Positions 1-5,916 of a DNA stretch of 6,419 bases are shown piece by piece; position 1 is the stretch's first letter, and the number at the start of each line of letters is the position of its first letter. The notes beneath the pieces were generated by a model, which was not told where the DNA came from, searched no databases, and was given only the letters and a program-made list of their open reading frames with translations. Source of the stretch: an uncultured archaeon (lineage in GTDB: Archaea; Halobacteriota; Methanosarcinia; Methanotrichales; Methanotrichaceae); NCBI GenBank assembly GCA_902385025.1, contig CABMDX010000215.1:1-6419 (forward strand), read 5' to 3'. The position numbers and the translations under genes were made by a program.

Positions 1-81
1 AGCTTTTTCTGGAAGCAGACGTTCTCTTAATTTTTTAATCATGAACCCAGAACCCGAAGGTCCGGGAAGAGGATGATACAT
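1..81 (-). CDS. 5' end of an unidentified minus-strand gene (partial)
   Basis: On the minus strand an open frame runs from an ATG at 81 to the window edge, 27 codons, beginning MYHPLPGPSGSG and continuing into a basic stretch MIKKLRERLLPEKA. A second in-frame ATG at 42 would give only the basic part. I see no strong Shine-Dalgarno site before either ATG. The upstream DNA is AT-rich with two TATA-like stretches: one near 105-115 would suit a leaderless start at 81, and one at 91-100 would suit a short leader for the start at 42. The gene is divergent from the substrate-binding protein gene. Too little protein is visible to name a family, and the call rests on an open frame plus a plausible promoter, so it could be chance. 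Confidence 0.4.
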   Translation of the reverse strand, partial: MYHPLPGPSGSGFMIKKLRERLLPEKA

Positions 82-214
82 TTCTTTTTATTATATTATA
101 ATGCTAATTTTAATAGCGATTATGAGTTCCTTCTTAATTATTAACTTTTTTTAACAAATCAATAGAAATAGTTATAACTAAAGATGTGGTGATGGAGCAA
201 GATAAGGAGTTAAT
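82..214. promoter_or_regulatory. AT-rich divergent intergenic promoter region
   Basis: This stretch is much richer in A and T than the flanking coding DNA and lies between divergent reading frames. For the plus-strand operon the best TATA-like element is TTATAA at 172-177, preceded by a purine-rich GAAATAG that could serve as a BRE. Initiation about 25 bases downstream would give a leader of about 15 bases that still includes the AAGGAG ribosome site at 204-209, five bases before the ATG at 215. TTATATTATA at 91-100 and the A/T run near 105-115 are candidates for the minus-strand gene. A run of seven T at 146-152 is also present. I see no cobalamin riboswitch or clear operator palindrome. Element assignments are inference. 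Confidence 0.5.
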
Positions 215-1537
215 ATGATAATATCAATAAATAGTAGCATAAAACGCGAGCAATCGCGAAGAACAGTGCATACAATTCGGCCCTGGATAATAGGCCTTAT
301 GTTGTTCCTAGTTATTGCCCTGCCGTTAACATCAGCATCAGGAAATGCGGCGTCCTATACCCTGAATATATTCGGCAACGCAAATATGGACGAGGACATC
401 GATCAAGCGGATGTATCCTATGTCCAGGATATAATTAGCGGAAATAAGCAATCCACAGAGCTGGCAGATGCCAACCGCGACGGCAAGATTGATGCCCTCG
501 ATGTGGAGCAGATTGAGAGCATCATCAAGGGAAATGCCAGGAACCTCACCATCATCGATGCCCAAAACCGGATCGTGACACTCAATCTCCCAATTGAGAA
601 GGCAGTCGGCGTCAATACTGGTGCCATTGAAATCATTCGAGACATCGGTGTTGATTTGAACGAGGTGTTCATTGCTGCAAGTTCATATGCGCTCGAAAAT
701 CCCAAGTACTTCTCTGAGCTGAAGGGCAAGGCCAGCAACAAATACGGAAGCCCGGATTATGAGGCCCTTGCCAAGCTAAAGCCTGATCTGGTAATATTAT
801 ACAAGAAGCCATATAAAGAAGAAGCCTTCGACAAGTACGATGCTATCGGCGCGCCTGTTATCTGCATTGACTGCTTTAATCAGGAAGGCCTGGATGGGAG
901 CGTAAAAATCCTTGGAGCAATATTCAATAAAAGAGAAAAGGCAAACGAGCTGATCGACTGGTATCATGGCTATATCGACATGGTGAAAGAGCGCACCAAG
1001 GGCCTTGACGACAGCAAAAAGCCGAAAACGCTCTTCTACTTCTCTCCCGACTTCTACTATCCGGTCATAAAAGCGAACACCGGCCAGAGCGGAAACAGCG
1101 TCATGGTAACTGAAGCCGGCGGAATAAATCTCGCAGAGAACCTCAACGCCACTGTCGATACCGCTGAAGTTGATCGTGAATGGATATTGACCCAGAATCC
1201 GGACGTTATTATTGGAAGCGTCAATGCTGCCACGAGCAAATCAGGATACAGTGCCGATGAGACAAAAGCTTTCGGCTATATGCACATGGTGCTGGATAAG
1301 CTCCTGGTCGATCAGGCCATAAAGGAGACAAATGCCGCGACTCATAAGAAGATCTATATCGTTTGCACAGACCTCAACCGCGGGCCAATGCAGGCTGCGG
1401 GAACTGTTTACATGGCCAAGATCCTTCACCCCGAACTTTTCAAGGACATCAATCCCGAAGACGTCTTGAAGGAATACTTCGACAGGTGGCAGGGAATTCC
1501 CTATCAAGGGATCTACATCTATCCGCAGGTGGACTGA
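215..1537 (+). CDS. Secreted ABC substrate-binding protein (Fe/B12 type) with N-terminal dockerin-like domain
   Basis: The product is 440 residues and is expected to bind a ligand outside the cell and deliver it to an ABC importer. Residues 1-23 are basic. A hydrophobic segment follows at about 24-42 and ends in small residues (TSASGNAAS), which is a signal peptide or N-terminal anchor. Residues 52-106 form a dockerin-like pair of calcium loops, NANMDEDIDQAD (55-66) and DANRDGKIDALD (85-96), each followed by a short helix. From about 112 the protein matches the class III periplasmic binding fold (Fe3+-siderophore, haem, B12; PF01497 type): a first lobe with GVNTGAIEIIRDIGVD and YEALAKLKPDLVIL, a connecting helix near 222-265, and a second lobe with EAGGINLAENL and WILTQNPDVIIGS. 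A CxxC pair (217/220) and C384 are present. The ATG is supported by AAGGAG five bases upstream. It starts the operon leading to cobN, so a metal chelate, corrinoid or tetrapyrrole ligand is likely. The ligand cannot be read from the sequence, and no permease or ATPase gene is visible here. Confidence 0.9.
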   Translation: MIISINSSIKREQSRRTVHTIRPWIIGLMLFLVIALPLTSASGNAASYTLNIFGNANMDEDIDQADVSYVQDIISGNKQSTELADANRDGKIDALDVEQIESIIKGNARNLTIIDAQNRIVTLNLPIEKAVGVNTGAIEIIRDIGVDLNEVFIAASSYALENPKYFSELKGKASNKYGSPDYEALAKLKPDLVILYKKPYKEEAFDKYDAIGAPVICIDCFNQEGLDGSVKILGAIFNKREKANELIDWYHGYIDMVKERTKGLDDSKKPKTLFYFSPDFYYPVIKANTGQSGNSVMVTEAGGINLAENLNATVDTAEVDREWILTQNPDVIIGSVNAATSKSGYSADETKAFGYMHMVLDKLLVDQAIKETNAATHKKIYIVCTDLNRGPMQAAGTVYMAKILHPELFKDINPEDVLKEYFDRWQGIPYQGIYIYPQVD

Positions 1538-1542
1538 GATCA

Positions 1543-1698
1543 TTGTCTGCAAATAAGTTCATCGAAGGATATGCCTGTCCAATAAATCCCAAAGCTGCGG
1601 CACAGGGTCTCGAAGAGATCCTTCAGAGCTATGGAGGGCCCAAAGAGGATTTCCTGGCCAATCACCTAAAATTTCTATTGAAAGAGGTGGCAAAATGA
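1543..1698 (+). CDS. Probable small protein (51 aa) translationally coupled to cobN
   Basis: An open frame of 51 codons fills the gap between the substrate-binding protein and cobN. It starts at TTG 1543, five bases after the previous stop, with AGGTGG at 1527-1532 ten bases upstream as a possible ribosome site. The frame contains no in-frame ATG or GTG in this stretch, so TTG is the only sensible start. Its TGA overlaps the cobN ATG in an ATGA junction, the usual sign of translational coupling. The protein is soluble-looking: an N-terminal EGYACPINPKAAAQG segment with one cysteine and two prolines, then two likely helices (GLEEILQSY and DFLANHLKFLLKEV) separated by GGPKE. I do not recognise a family. 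It could instead be the frameshifted remnant of a longer C-terminal tail, or a leader that only serves coupling. Confidence 0.5.
   Translation: MSANKFIEGYACPINPKAAAQGLEEILQSYGGPKEDFLANHLKFLLKEVAK
1684..1690 (+). promoter_or_regulatory. Shine-Dalgarno site of cobN
   Basis: GAGGTGG lies four bases before the ATG at 1695 and is an extended match to the archaeal anti-Shine-Dalgarno sequence. It lies inside the last codons of the small upstream ORF and fixes the cobN start at 1695, with the ATGA overlap. Confidence 0.75.
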
Positions 1699-3308
1699 AA
1701 ATTACCTGTCTGGTAGGAAATTCGTATTTGCCCATCATCGCCAGGGCCGGAAAACGCCTGGCATTTGATATGCAGCTCTATTCAACGCAGCGCCTTGAAG
1801 AGCAATCGACAAGAATAGACGAGGCTCTGAAATCATGTCAGGAGTCCGATCTGATCTTCATGCACCGCGGCAGCGAGGCCATGTGGGATGAGGTCGAGCC
1901 GAAACTGAAATTGATTGCAGCGAAAAAGCCCATCGTGTGCCTTGGCTATGACCAGGCTTACTGGATTCTCTCCACAGCTCCGGCGAGCGTCGTGATCACT
2001 GCCAATGCATATCTGACCTATGGCGGTGAGGACAATGTCTGCAACCTGTTCCTGTATCTTGCAAAGGAGCTGCTGGGCATGGAAGCGTCCTTTGAGCCGC
2101 CCTGCCCCATGCCATGGGAAGGAGCATACCATCCGGATGCGCCGCACCACTTCGAGAGCATCGAGGACTATCTTGAGTGGTATGAGCCGGATGACGGCCC
2201 GACAGTGGGATTGCTATTCTCACGCTTTTACTGGGTGAACAGAAATCTGGGAGTGGAGGATGAGCTGATCCGGGCATTGGAGAGCGATGGCATGAATGTC
2301 ATCCCGGTGTTCTCGTACTCAGTTCGAGATGACAATCTTGGCACCAGGAGCATGGCAGAAGTGGTCGGGGACTACTTCTTCGATAAAGGTGTGCCTCGCC
2401 TTGATGCTCTGATAAAGACGGTGCCATTCTTCCTGGGCCAGGAACAGAAGAGTGCAGGAGAGTACAAAGGAAATAAGACCGGCATCAACATCTACAAGGA
2501 ATTGAACGTTCCCGTCTTCCAGCCCATTTTATCCTTCCACATGTCCCTGGAGGAATGGGAGAAGGCCAACGGCCTCTCAAGCGACATCGGATGGTCTGTG
2601 GCCATGCCTGAGTTTGAGGGCGTGATCGAGCCCATCATCGTTTCCGCTGGAGAGAACCGGAATGGAGTCCTGGAGAGGACTCCAATCGTCGATCGCTGCC
2701 AGAAGCTCTCTCGAAGGGTGAAAAAATGGATCGCTCTTTCCAGGAAACCAATCAGCGAACGCCGGGTGGCCTTCATCCTGCATAACAACCCCTGCGCCTC
2801 AGTGGAAGCGGCTGTGGGCGGCGGAGCGCATCTGGACACCATCGAGAGCGTCTCGGCAATCATGAACAGAATGATCGCAGCCGGCTATACCCTGCAAGAT
2901 GCTCCCGCCACGGGCAAAGAGCTCATCACAACCATCATGGACCGCAAGGCCATCTCGGAGTTCCGCTGGACTCCCATTGAAGAGATCGTGGCCAAAGGCG
3001 GAGTGCTGGCCTATCAGACCAAAGAGGAGTACGAGAAGTGGTTTTGCACCCTTGCGCCTAAGGTAAAGGATCGTGTCTGCGAGGCCTGGGGAAATCCGCC
3101 TGGAGAGCTGAAGAACGATATTCCGCCGGCCATGCTCTATGAGGGCAAGATTGTGATCACAGGCGTGAAATATGGCAACGGCGTGGTCTGTGTTCAGCCA
3201 AAGAGGGGCTGCGCCGGAGCACGCTGCGACGGTCAGGTCTGCAAGATCCTGCATGACCCGGATGTGCCGCCCACTCACCAGTACATGGCCACCTATCGCT
3301 ATCTTTAA
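1695..3308 (+). CDS. cobN: Cobaltochelatase CobN-like protein, N-terminal part (537 aa)
   Basis: CobN is the large, porphyrinoid-binding subunit of ATP-dependent class I metal chelatases, which insert cobalt (or magnesium in the ChlH/BchH relatives) with the help of AAA+ partner subunits in the cytoplasm. Residues 1-130 form the N-terminal domain, with SDLIFMHRGSE and the family-like PIVCLGYDQAYW. TVGLLFSRFYWVNRN (170-184) begins the central region, which continues with a PVFQPILSFHMS segment near 273-284. RRVAFILHNNP then GGGAHLDTIESV (356-386) is the characteristic CobN segment. GNGVVCVQPKRG (495-506) leads to three evenly spaced cysteines, C506, C511 and C516, followed by HDPDVPPTHQYMATYRYL at the stop. 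The start is set by GAGGTGG and the ATGA overlap. The piece ends just before the conserved HxGTHG motif, so it is unlikely to be active alone. In methanogens the true metal and substrate of CobN paralogs is uncertain, so the cobalt label is by homology. Confidence 0.85.
   Translation: MKITCLVGNSYLPIIARAGKRLAFDMQLYSTQRLEEQSTRIDEALKSCQESDLIFMHRGSEAMWDEVEPKLKLIAAKKPIVCLGYDQAYWILSTAPASVVITANAYLTYGGEDNVCNLFLYLAKELLGMEASFEPPCPMPWEGAYHPDAPHHFESIEDYLEWYEPDDGPTVGLLFSRFYWVNRNLGVEDELIRALESDGMNVIPVFSYSVRDDNLGTRSMAEVVGDYFFDKGVPRLDALIKTVPFFLGQEQKSAGEYKGNKTGINIYKELNVPVFQPILSFHMSLEEWEKANGLSSDIGWSVAMPEFEGVIEPIIVSAGENRNGVLERTPIVDRCQKLSRRVKKWIALSRKPISERRVAFILHNNPCASVEAAVGGGAHLDTIESVSAIMNRMIAAGYTLQDAPATGKELITTIMDRKAISEFRWTPIEEIVAKGGVLAYQTKEEYEKWFCTLAPKVKDRVCEAWGNPPGELKNDIPPAMLYEGKIVITGVKYGNGVVCVQPKRGCAGARCDGQVCKILHDPDVPPTHQYMATYRYL
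3306..3308 (+). other. cobN: In-frame TAA stop inside cobN
   Basis: The ochre codon sits between ATYRYL and DIFGAD, at a position occupied by a variable, often charged residue in intact CobN proteins. It is not UAG, so pyrrolysine decoding does not explain it, and not UGA, so selenocysteine does not either. I see no strong hairpin immediately downstream that would favour readthrough. Confidence 0.85.
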
Positions 3309-3326
3309 GACATCTTCGGGGCGGAT

Positions 3327-5501
3327 GTGCTCATACACGTGGGAACGCACGGCAACCTGGAGTTCCTGCCAGGCAAGGGCGTGGGCCTTTCCCGGAACTG
3401 CTACCCCGACATCTGCATTGGCACCGTTCCCCATCTGTATATCTACAATGCCGACAATCCTGCAGAAGGAACCATTGCCAAGCGCCGCAGCTATGCCACA
3501 CTCGTCGACCACATGCAGACGGTTATGACCGGGTCCGGGCTTTACGACGAGCTGCTGGAAGTGGACCGGCTGCTGGGTGAGTACGAGACGGCAAAACACG
3601 ACCATGCCCGCTCCCATGAGCTGCGCCATCTGCTAATCGATGCCATCAATGCCGCCAACCTCGACAAAGGCATGAAGCTCACAGATGACATGCCCATGGA
3701 AGAGATTGTGACCAGGGCCCACAATGAACTTGGCAGGGTCAGAAACACGCAGATAGATTCAGGCATGCACATATTCGGCCAGATTCCAGAGGGCGAGAAG
3801 CGCGTGGAGTTCATCAATTCCGTGATGCGCTTCGAGGGAAGCGGCGTGCCGCTGCGTGCTACTATCGCCTCAATAATGGGTCTTTCAATTGAGGAGCTGC
3901 TGGCAGATCAGGGCGCTGTCGATGAGCGCTGCGCAAAATCGCACGGGCAATTGCTCGAAGTGATCGATGGGCTGTGCAAGAAGCTCATAGACATGTATCT
4001 GCAGGAGAATGGAGCAAGGCCGGATGAGGTCCTGGGCTTTTCGACTGAAGGATATGAGAGCAAGCTGGAGGCCATCAGGGAGAAGGTTCTGGACCTGCAA
4101 TCACGAATGAAGGCATCCAGGGAGATCGAAGCCCTGCTAAACGGCATGGACGGAGGCTACACCGAGGCCGGCCCCAGCGGCCTGATAACCCGGGGAAGAG
4201 ATGATGTCCTGCCCACCGGCCGGAATTTCTACTCTCTGGACCCCTACCGCGTTCCAACGAAGACCGCCTGGAGGGTCGGGCAGAAGCTGGGGGCAGCCGT
4301 AATCGCCAAACACCAGAAGGAGGAGAACCGCTATCCTGAGAACATAGCATTCTACTGGATGTGCGGCGACATCATGTGGGCTGACGGCGAGGACATGTCC
4401 CAGATGCTCTTCCTGCTTGGCACAGAGCCGGTCTGGCTTTCCAATGGGCGGCTGAAGGGCTTCAAGATAATCCCGCTCGAAGAGCTGGGAAGGCCCAGGA
4501 TCGATCTGACCATCCGCGTCTCCGGCATCACCAGAGACAACTTCCCAAATTGCATAGACACCATTGACGAGGCAGTGGCGGCAGTGGCGGCGCTCGATGA
4601 GCCTCTGGAGATGAACTTCGTTCGCAAGCACACGCTTGCCAATCTGGAAAACGGCACGGCATCAAACTGGAGAGATGCCACTCTGCGCATCTTCGCCAGC
4701 AAACCTGGCACCTACCAATCAGGAACAAACCTCGCAGTCTACGCCAGTGCCTGGAAGGATGAGAAGGACCTCTCGGACATCTTCGTCTATTGGAACGGCT
4801 ATGCTTATGGAAAAGGTGTGGCAGGCAAGGAGGCTCACCAGAATTTTGTGAACTCTCTGAAGTCGGTGGATGTCACCTACAACAAGGTGGCGAGCGACGA
4901 ATACGATCTCTTCGGATGCTGCTGCTACTTCGGCACTCACGGCGGCATGACTGCAGCAGCAAGGCACCTATCTGGCAAGGATGTAAAGGCCTACTACGGT
5001 GACACGAGAGAGCCGGAGCACGTAGAGGTTCGAGATCTGGCGGATGAGGTCAGGCGCGTGGTTCGGACAAAGCTGCTCAATCCCAAGTGGATCGAGGGCA
5101 TGAAGCAGCACGGCTACAAGGGTGCAGGCGACATCACCAAGCGTGTGGGGAGAGTCTACGGCTGGGAGGCTACGACACAGGAGGTGGATGACTGGATCTT
5201 CGACGATATTGCCAGGACCTTCATCATGGACGAGGAGAACCGCAAGTTCTTCGAGGAGAACAATCCCTGGGCTATGGAGGAGATGAGCAGAAGGCTCCTG
5301 GAGGCCGAGCAGAGGGATCTGTGGAAGGCTGACCCGGAGGTCCTGGATGCTCTGAAGTCGCTGTACCTGGAGATCGAGGGATGGATGGAAGAGAGAATGG
5401 GAGATGTAGGTGGCGAATTCCAGGGCGGTGCGATCGATGTGATCAATGCCGACGAGGTGAAGGCCTGGAAGGAGAAGATGGCAAAGGTGATTGGGGCATA
5501 A
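3327..5501 (+). CDS. cobN: Cobaltochelatase CobN-like protein, C-terminal part (724 aa if started at GTG 3327)
   Basis: This is the larger half of the CobN/Mg-chelatase large-subunit domain (PF02514 type). The family sequence starts at 3309, right after the internal stop. The first usable start is GTG 3327, which is an internal valine (FGADVLIHVG) in relatives. GGGGCGG at 3318-3324 could act as a weak ribosome site but is too close to be convincing. Counting from the GTG: IHVGTHGNLEFLPGK (3-17), AEGTIAKRRSYATLVDH (46-62), TRGRDDVLPTGRNFYSLDP (288-306), DLTIRVSGITRDNFPN (393-408), RIFASKPGTYQSG (454-466), VYWNGYAYGKG (487-497), GCCCYFGTHGGMTAA (530-544) and RDLADEVRRVVRTKLLNPKW (569-588), ending in a helical tail, EIEGWMEERMG (682-692). 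These cover the whole C-terminal domain with no further break, so the reading frame is intact to the normal end. The CCC triplet before the conserved HGGM is unusual relative to generic CobN. Function alone is doubtful; it would need the N-terminal half. Confidence 0.8.
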   Translation: MLIHVGTHGNLEFLPGKGVGLSRNCYPDICIGTVPHLYIYNADNPAEGTIAKRRSYATLVDHMQTVMTGSGLYDELLEVDRLLGEYETAKHDHARSHELRHLLIDAINAANLDKGMKLTDDMPMEEIVTRAHNELGRVRNTQIDSGMHIFGQIPEGEKRVEFINSVMRFEGSGVPLRATIASIMGLSIEELLADQGAVDERCAKSHGQLLEVIDGLCKKLIDMYLQENGARPDEVLGFSTEGYESKLEAIREKVLDLQSRMKASREIEALLNGMDGGYTEAGPSGLITRGRDDVLPTGRNFYSLDPYRVPTKTAWRVGQKLGAAVIAKHQKEENRYPENIAFYWMCGDIMWADGEDMSQMLFLLGTEPVWLSNGRLKGFKIIPLEELGRPRIDLTIRVSGITRDNFPNCIDTIDEAVAAVAALDEPLEMNFVRKHTLANLENGTASNWRDATLRIFASKPGTYQSGTNLAVYASAWKDEKDLSDIFVYWNGYAYGKGVAGKEAHQNFVNSLKSVDVTYNKVASDEYDLFGCCCYFGTHGGMTAAARHLSGKDVKAYYGDTREPEHVEVRDLADEVRRVVRTKLLNPKWIEGMKQHGYKGAGDITKRVGRVYGWEATTQEVDDWIFDDIARTFIMDEENRKFFEENNPWAMEEMSRRLLEAEQRDLWKADPEVLDALKSLYLEIEGWMEERMGDVGGEFQGGAIDVINADEVKAWKEKMAKVIGA

Positions 5502-5522
5502 AAGAGAGAATCGAGAAAAATT

Positions 5523-5539
5523 GATGCTGCAATAGCATC
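5523..5539. repeat. Short perfect hairpin after cobN
   Basis: GATGCT (5523-5528) and AGCATC (5534-5539) form a six-pair stem with a five-base loop, 21 bases after the cobN stop. No T run follows directly, so it is not a classical terminator on its own, but it begins the structured 3' region of the operon. Confidence 0.45.
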
Positions 5540-5540
5540 T

Positions 5541-5603
5541 ATCCTCAAAGTGGATGGTGGGCGGGATCCTTGAGGATCAATCCACCGTTCATTTTATTTT
5601 TAT
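5541..5603 (+). terminator. Structured, T-rich probable terminator region of the cobN operon
   Basis: ATCCTCAA (5541-5548) pairs perfectly with TTGAGGAT (5570-5577). GTGGAT (5550-5555) can pair with ATCCAC (5580-5585). The order of these arms is that of an H-type pseudoknot. A competing small hairpin, GATCCT with AGGATC (5565-5578), uses part of the same bases. The T-rich stretch CATTTTATTTTTATC follows (about 5590-5603), the kind of U-rich tract at which archaeal RNA polymerase ends transcription. Terminator is the plainest reading. Confidence 0.5.
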
Positions 5604-5669
5604 CCTGATGACACACCTTCAGATCAATCCCCTCGATCCAGAGCCGCTTCCCTTCAGAATGGAGCACTA

Positions 5670-5699
5670 CCCCGCAATGCGCCTTTTGCATTTGCGGGG
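5670..5699. repeat. Strong GC-rich stem-loop between convergent genes
   Basis: CCCCGCAATGC (5670-5680) pairs with GCATTTGCGGGG (5688-5699), giving eleven pairs with one bulged T and a seven-base loop, GCCTTTT. It lies between the end of cobN and the end of the minus-strand zinc-ribbon gene, so it would sit in the 3' region of either transcript. A six-T run at 5738-5743 follows on the plus strand. It could be a terminator element, an mRNA 3'-end stabiliser or part of a small RNA. Confidence 0.5.
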
Positions 5700-5742
5700 G
5701 ATAAGAATCCCATGCCCCTATGATATATGTGGAGAGCTTTTT

Positions 5743-5916
5743 TCAAAATTCCTTTATTTTATCGATTTTCTCATAGAAGATAAGCCCACAGTTGCCGCAT
5801 GATGCGATCCTTACTGGTTGCTCCCTTGTCCTTCCAATTTTAAGAAGGGACTCTCCAATTTCCACACTTGTATCCTTTCCGCACCTGGGACATGCTCCAA
5901 CCATTTCAAACGCCAT
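5743..5916 (-). CDS. Small zinc-ribbon protein of unknown function (57 aa)
   Basis: The product is 57 residues with two CxxC knuckles, ACPRCGK (residues 9-12) and SCGNCG (40-43), about 27 residues apart. This is the four-cysteine arrangement of a zinc ribbon, and a basic segment KIGRTREQPVR lies between them. Such small ribbons usually bind nucleic acid or a protein partner, but I cannot assign a role. The ATG at 5916 is preferred because AGGTG (plus-strand CACCT 5923-5927) lies six bases upstream. A GTG at 5925 would add three residues. A TATA-like CTTAAATAG (5948-5956 on the plus strand) lies about 35 bases upstream, which puts the start of transcription very near that GTG, so the mRNA has a very short leader or none. 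The gene converges on the cobN operon and shares no obvious function with it. Confidence 0.75.
   Translation of the reverse strand: MAFEMVGACPRCGKDTSVEIGESLLKIGRTREQPVRIASCGNCGLIFYEKIDKIKEF

Larger units (their letters stand above)
1695..5501 (+). pseudogene. cobN: cobN-type chelatase large subunit, whole reading frame interrupted by one in-frame TAA
   Basis: Read as a single frame, this gene spans 1268 amino acid positions, the usual CobN length of roughly 1200-1300. It is interrupted only by TAA at codon 538 (3306-3308). No frame change is needed: the codons on both sides are in the same frame and give ATYRYL, stop, DIFGADVLIHVGTHGN. This matches the unbroken CobN/ChlH pattern of YRWL, one or two variable charged residues, then FGAD, HxGTHG and LPGK. 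One base change from GAA, CAA or AAA would account for it. Nothing else looks decayed. It may be a young pseudogene, a sequence error, a read-through gene or a two-piece enzyme. The sequence alone does not decide, so the two halves are also listed separately. Confidence 0.7.

Noticed and set aside
82..214. Cobalamin riboswitch upstream of the operon
   Set aside because: The leader is AT-rich, short and has no B12-box-like or multi-stem GC-rich structure.
3306..3308. Pyrrolysine or selenocysteine recoding of the cobN stop
   Set aside because: The codon is TAA. Pyrrolysine uses UAG and selenocysteine uses UGA, and no SECIS-like hairpin is visible.
2799..3629. 276-codon minus-strand frame opposite cobN
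   Set aside because: It is antisense to strongly family-like CobN sequence on both sides of the TAA. The long open frame follows from the codon composition of cobN.
4572..4589. Two tandem copies of GCAGTGGCG
   Set aside because: It encodes an alanine/valine-rich helix (AVAAVAA) within CobN. Two copies of nine bases are ordinary codon repetition.
4137..4631. 164-codon minus-strand frame opposite cobN
   Set aside because: It is antisense to conserved CobN motifs, with no independent start signal or domain.
5554..5802. 82-codon plus-strand frame after cobN
   Set aside because: It runs through the terminator-like hairpins and the GC-rich stem-loop and overlaps the end of the zinc-ribbon gene. 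The protein has no motif and there is no ribosome site.
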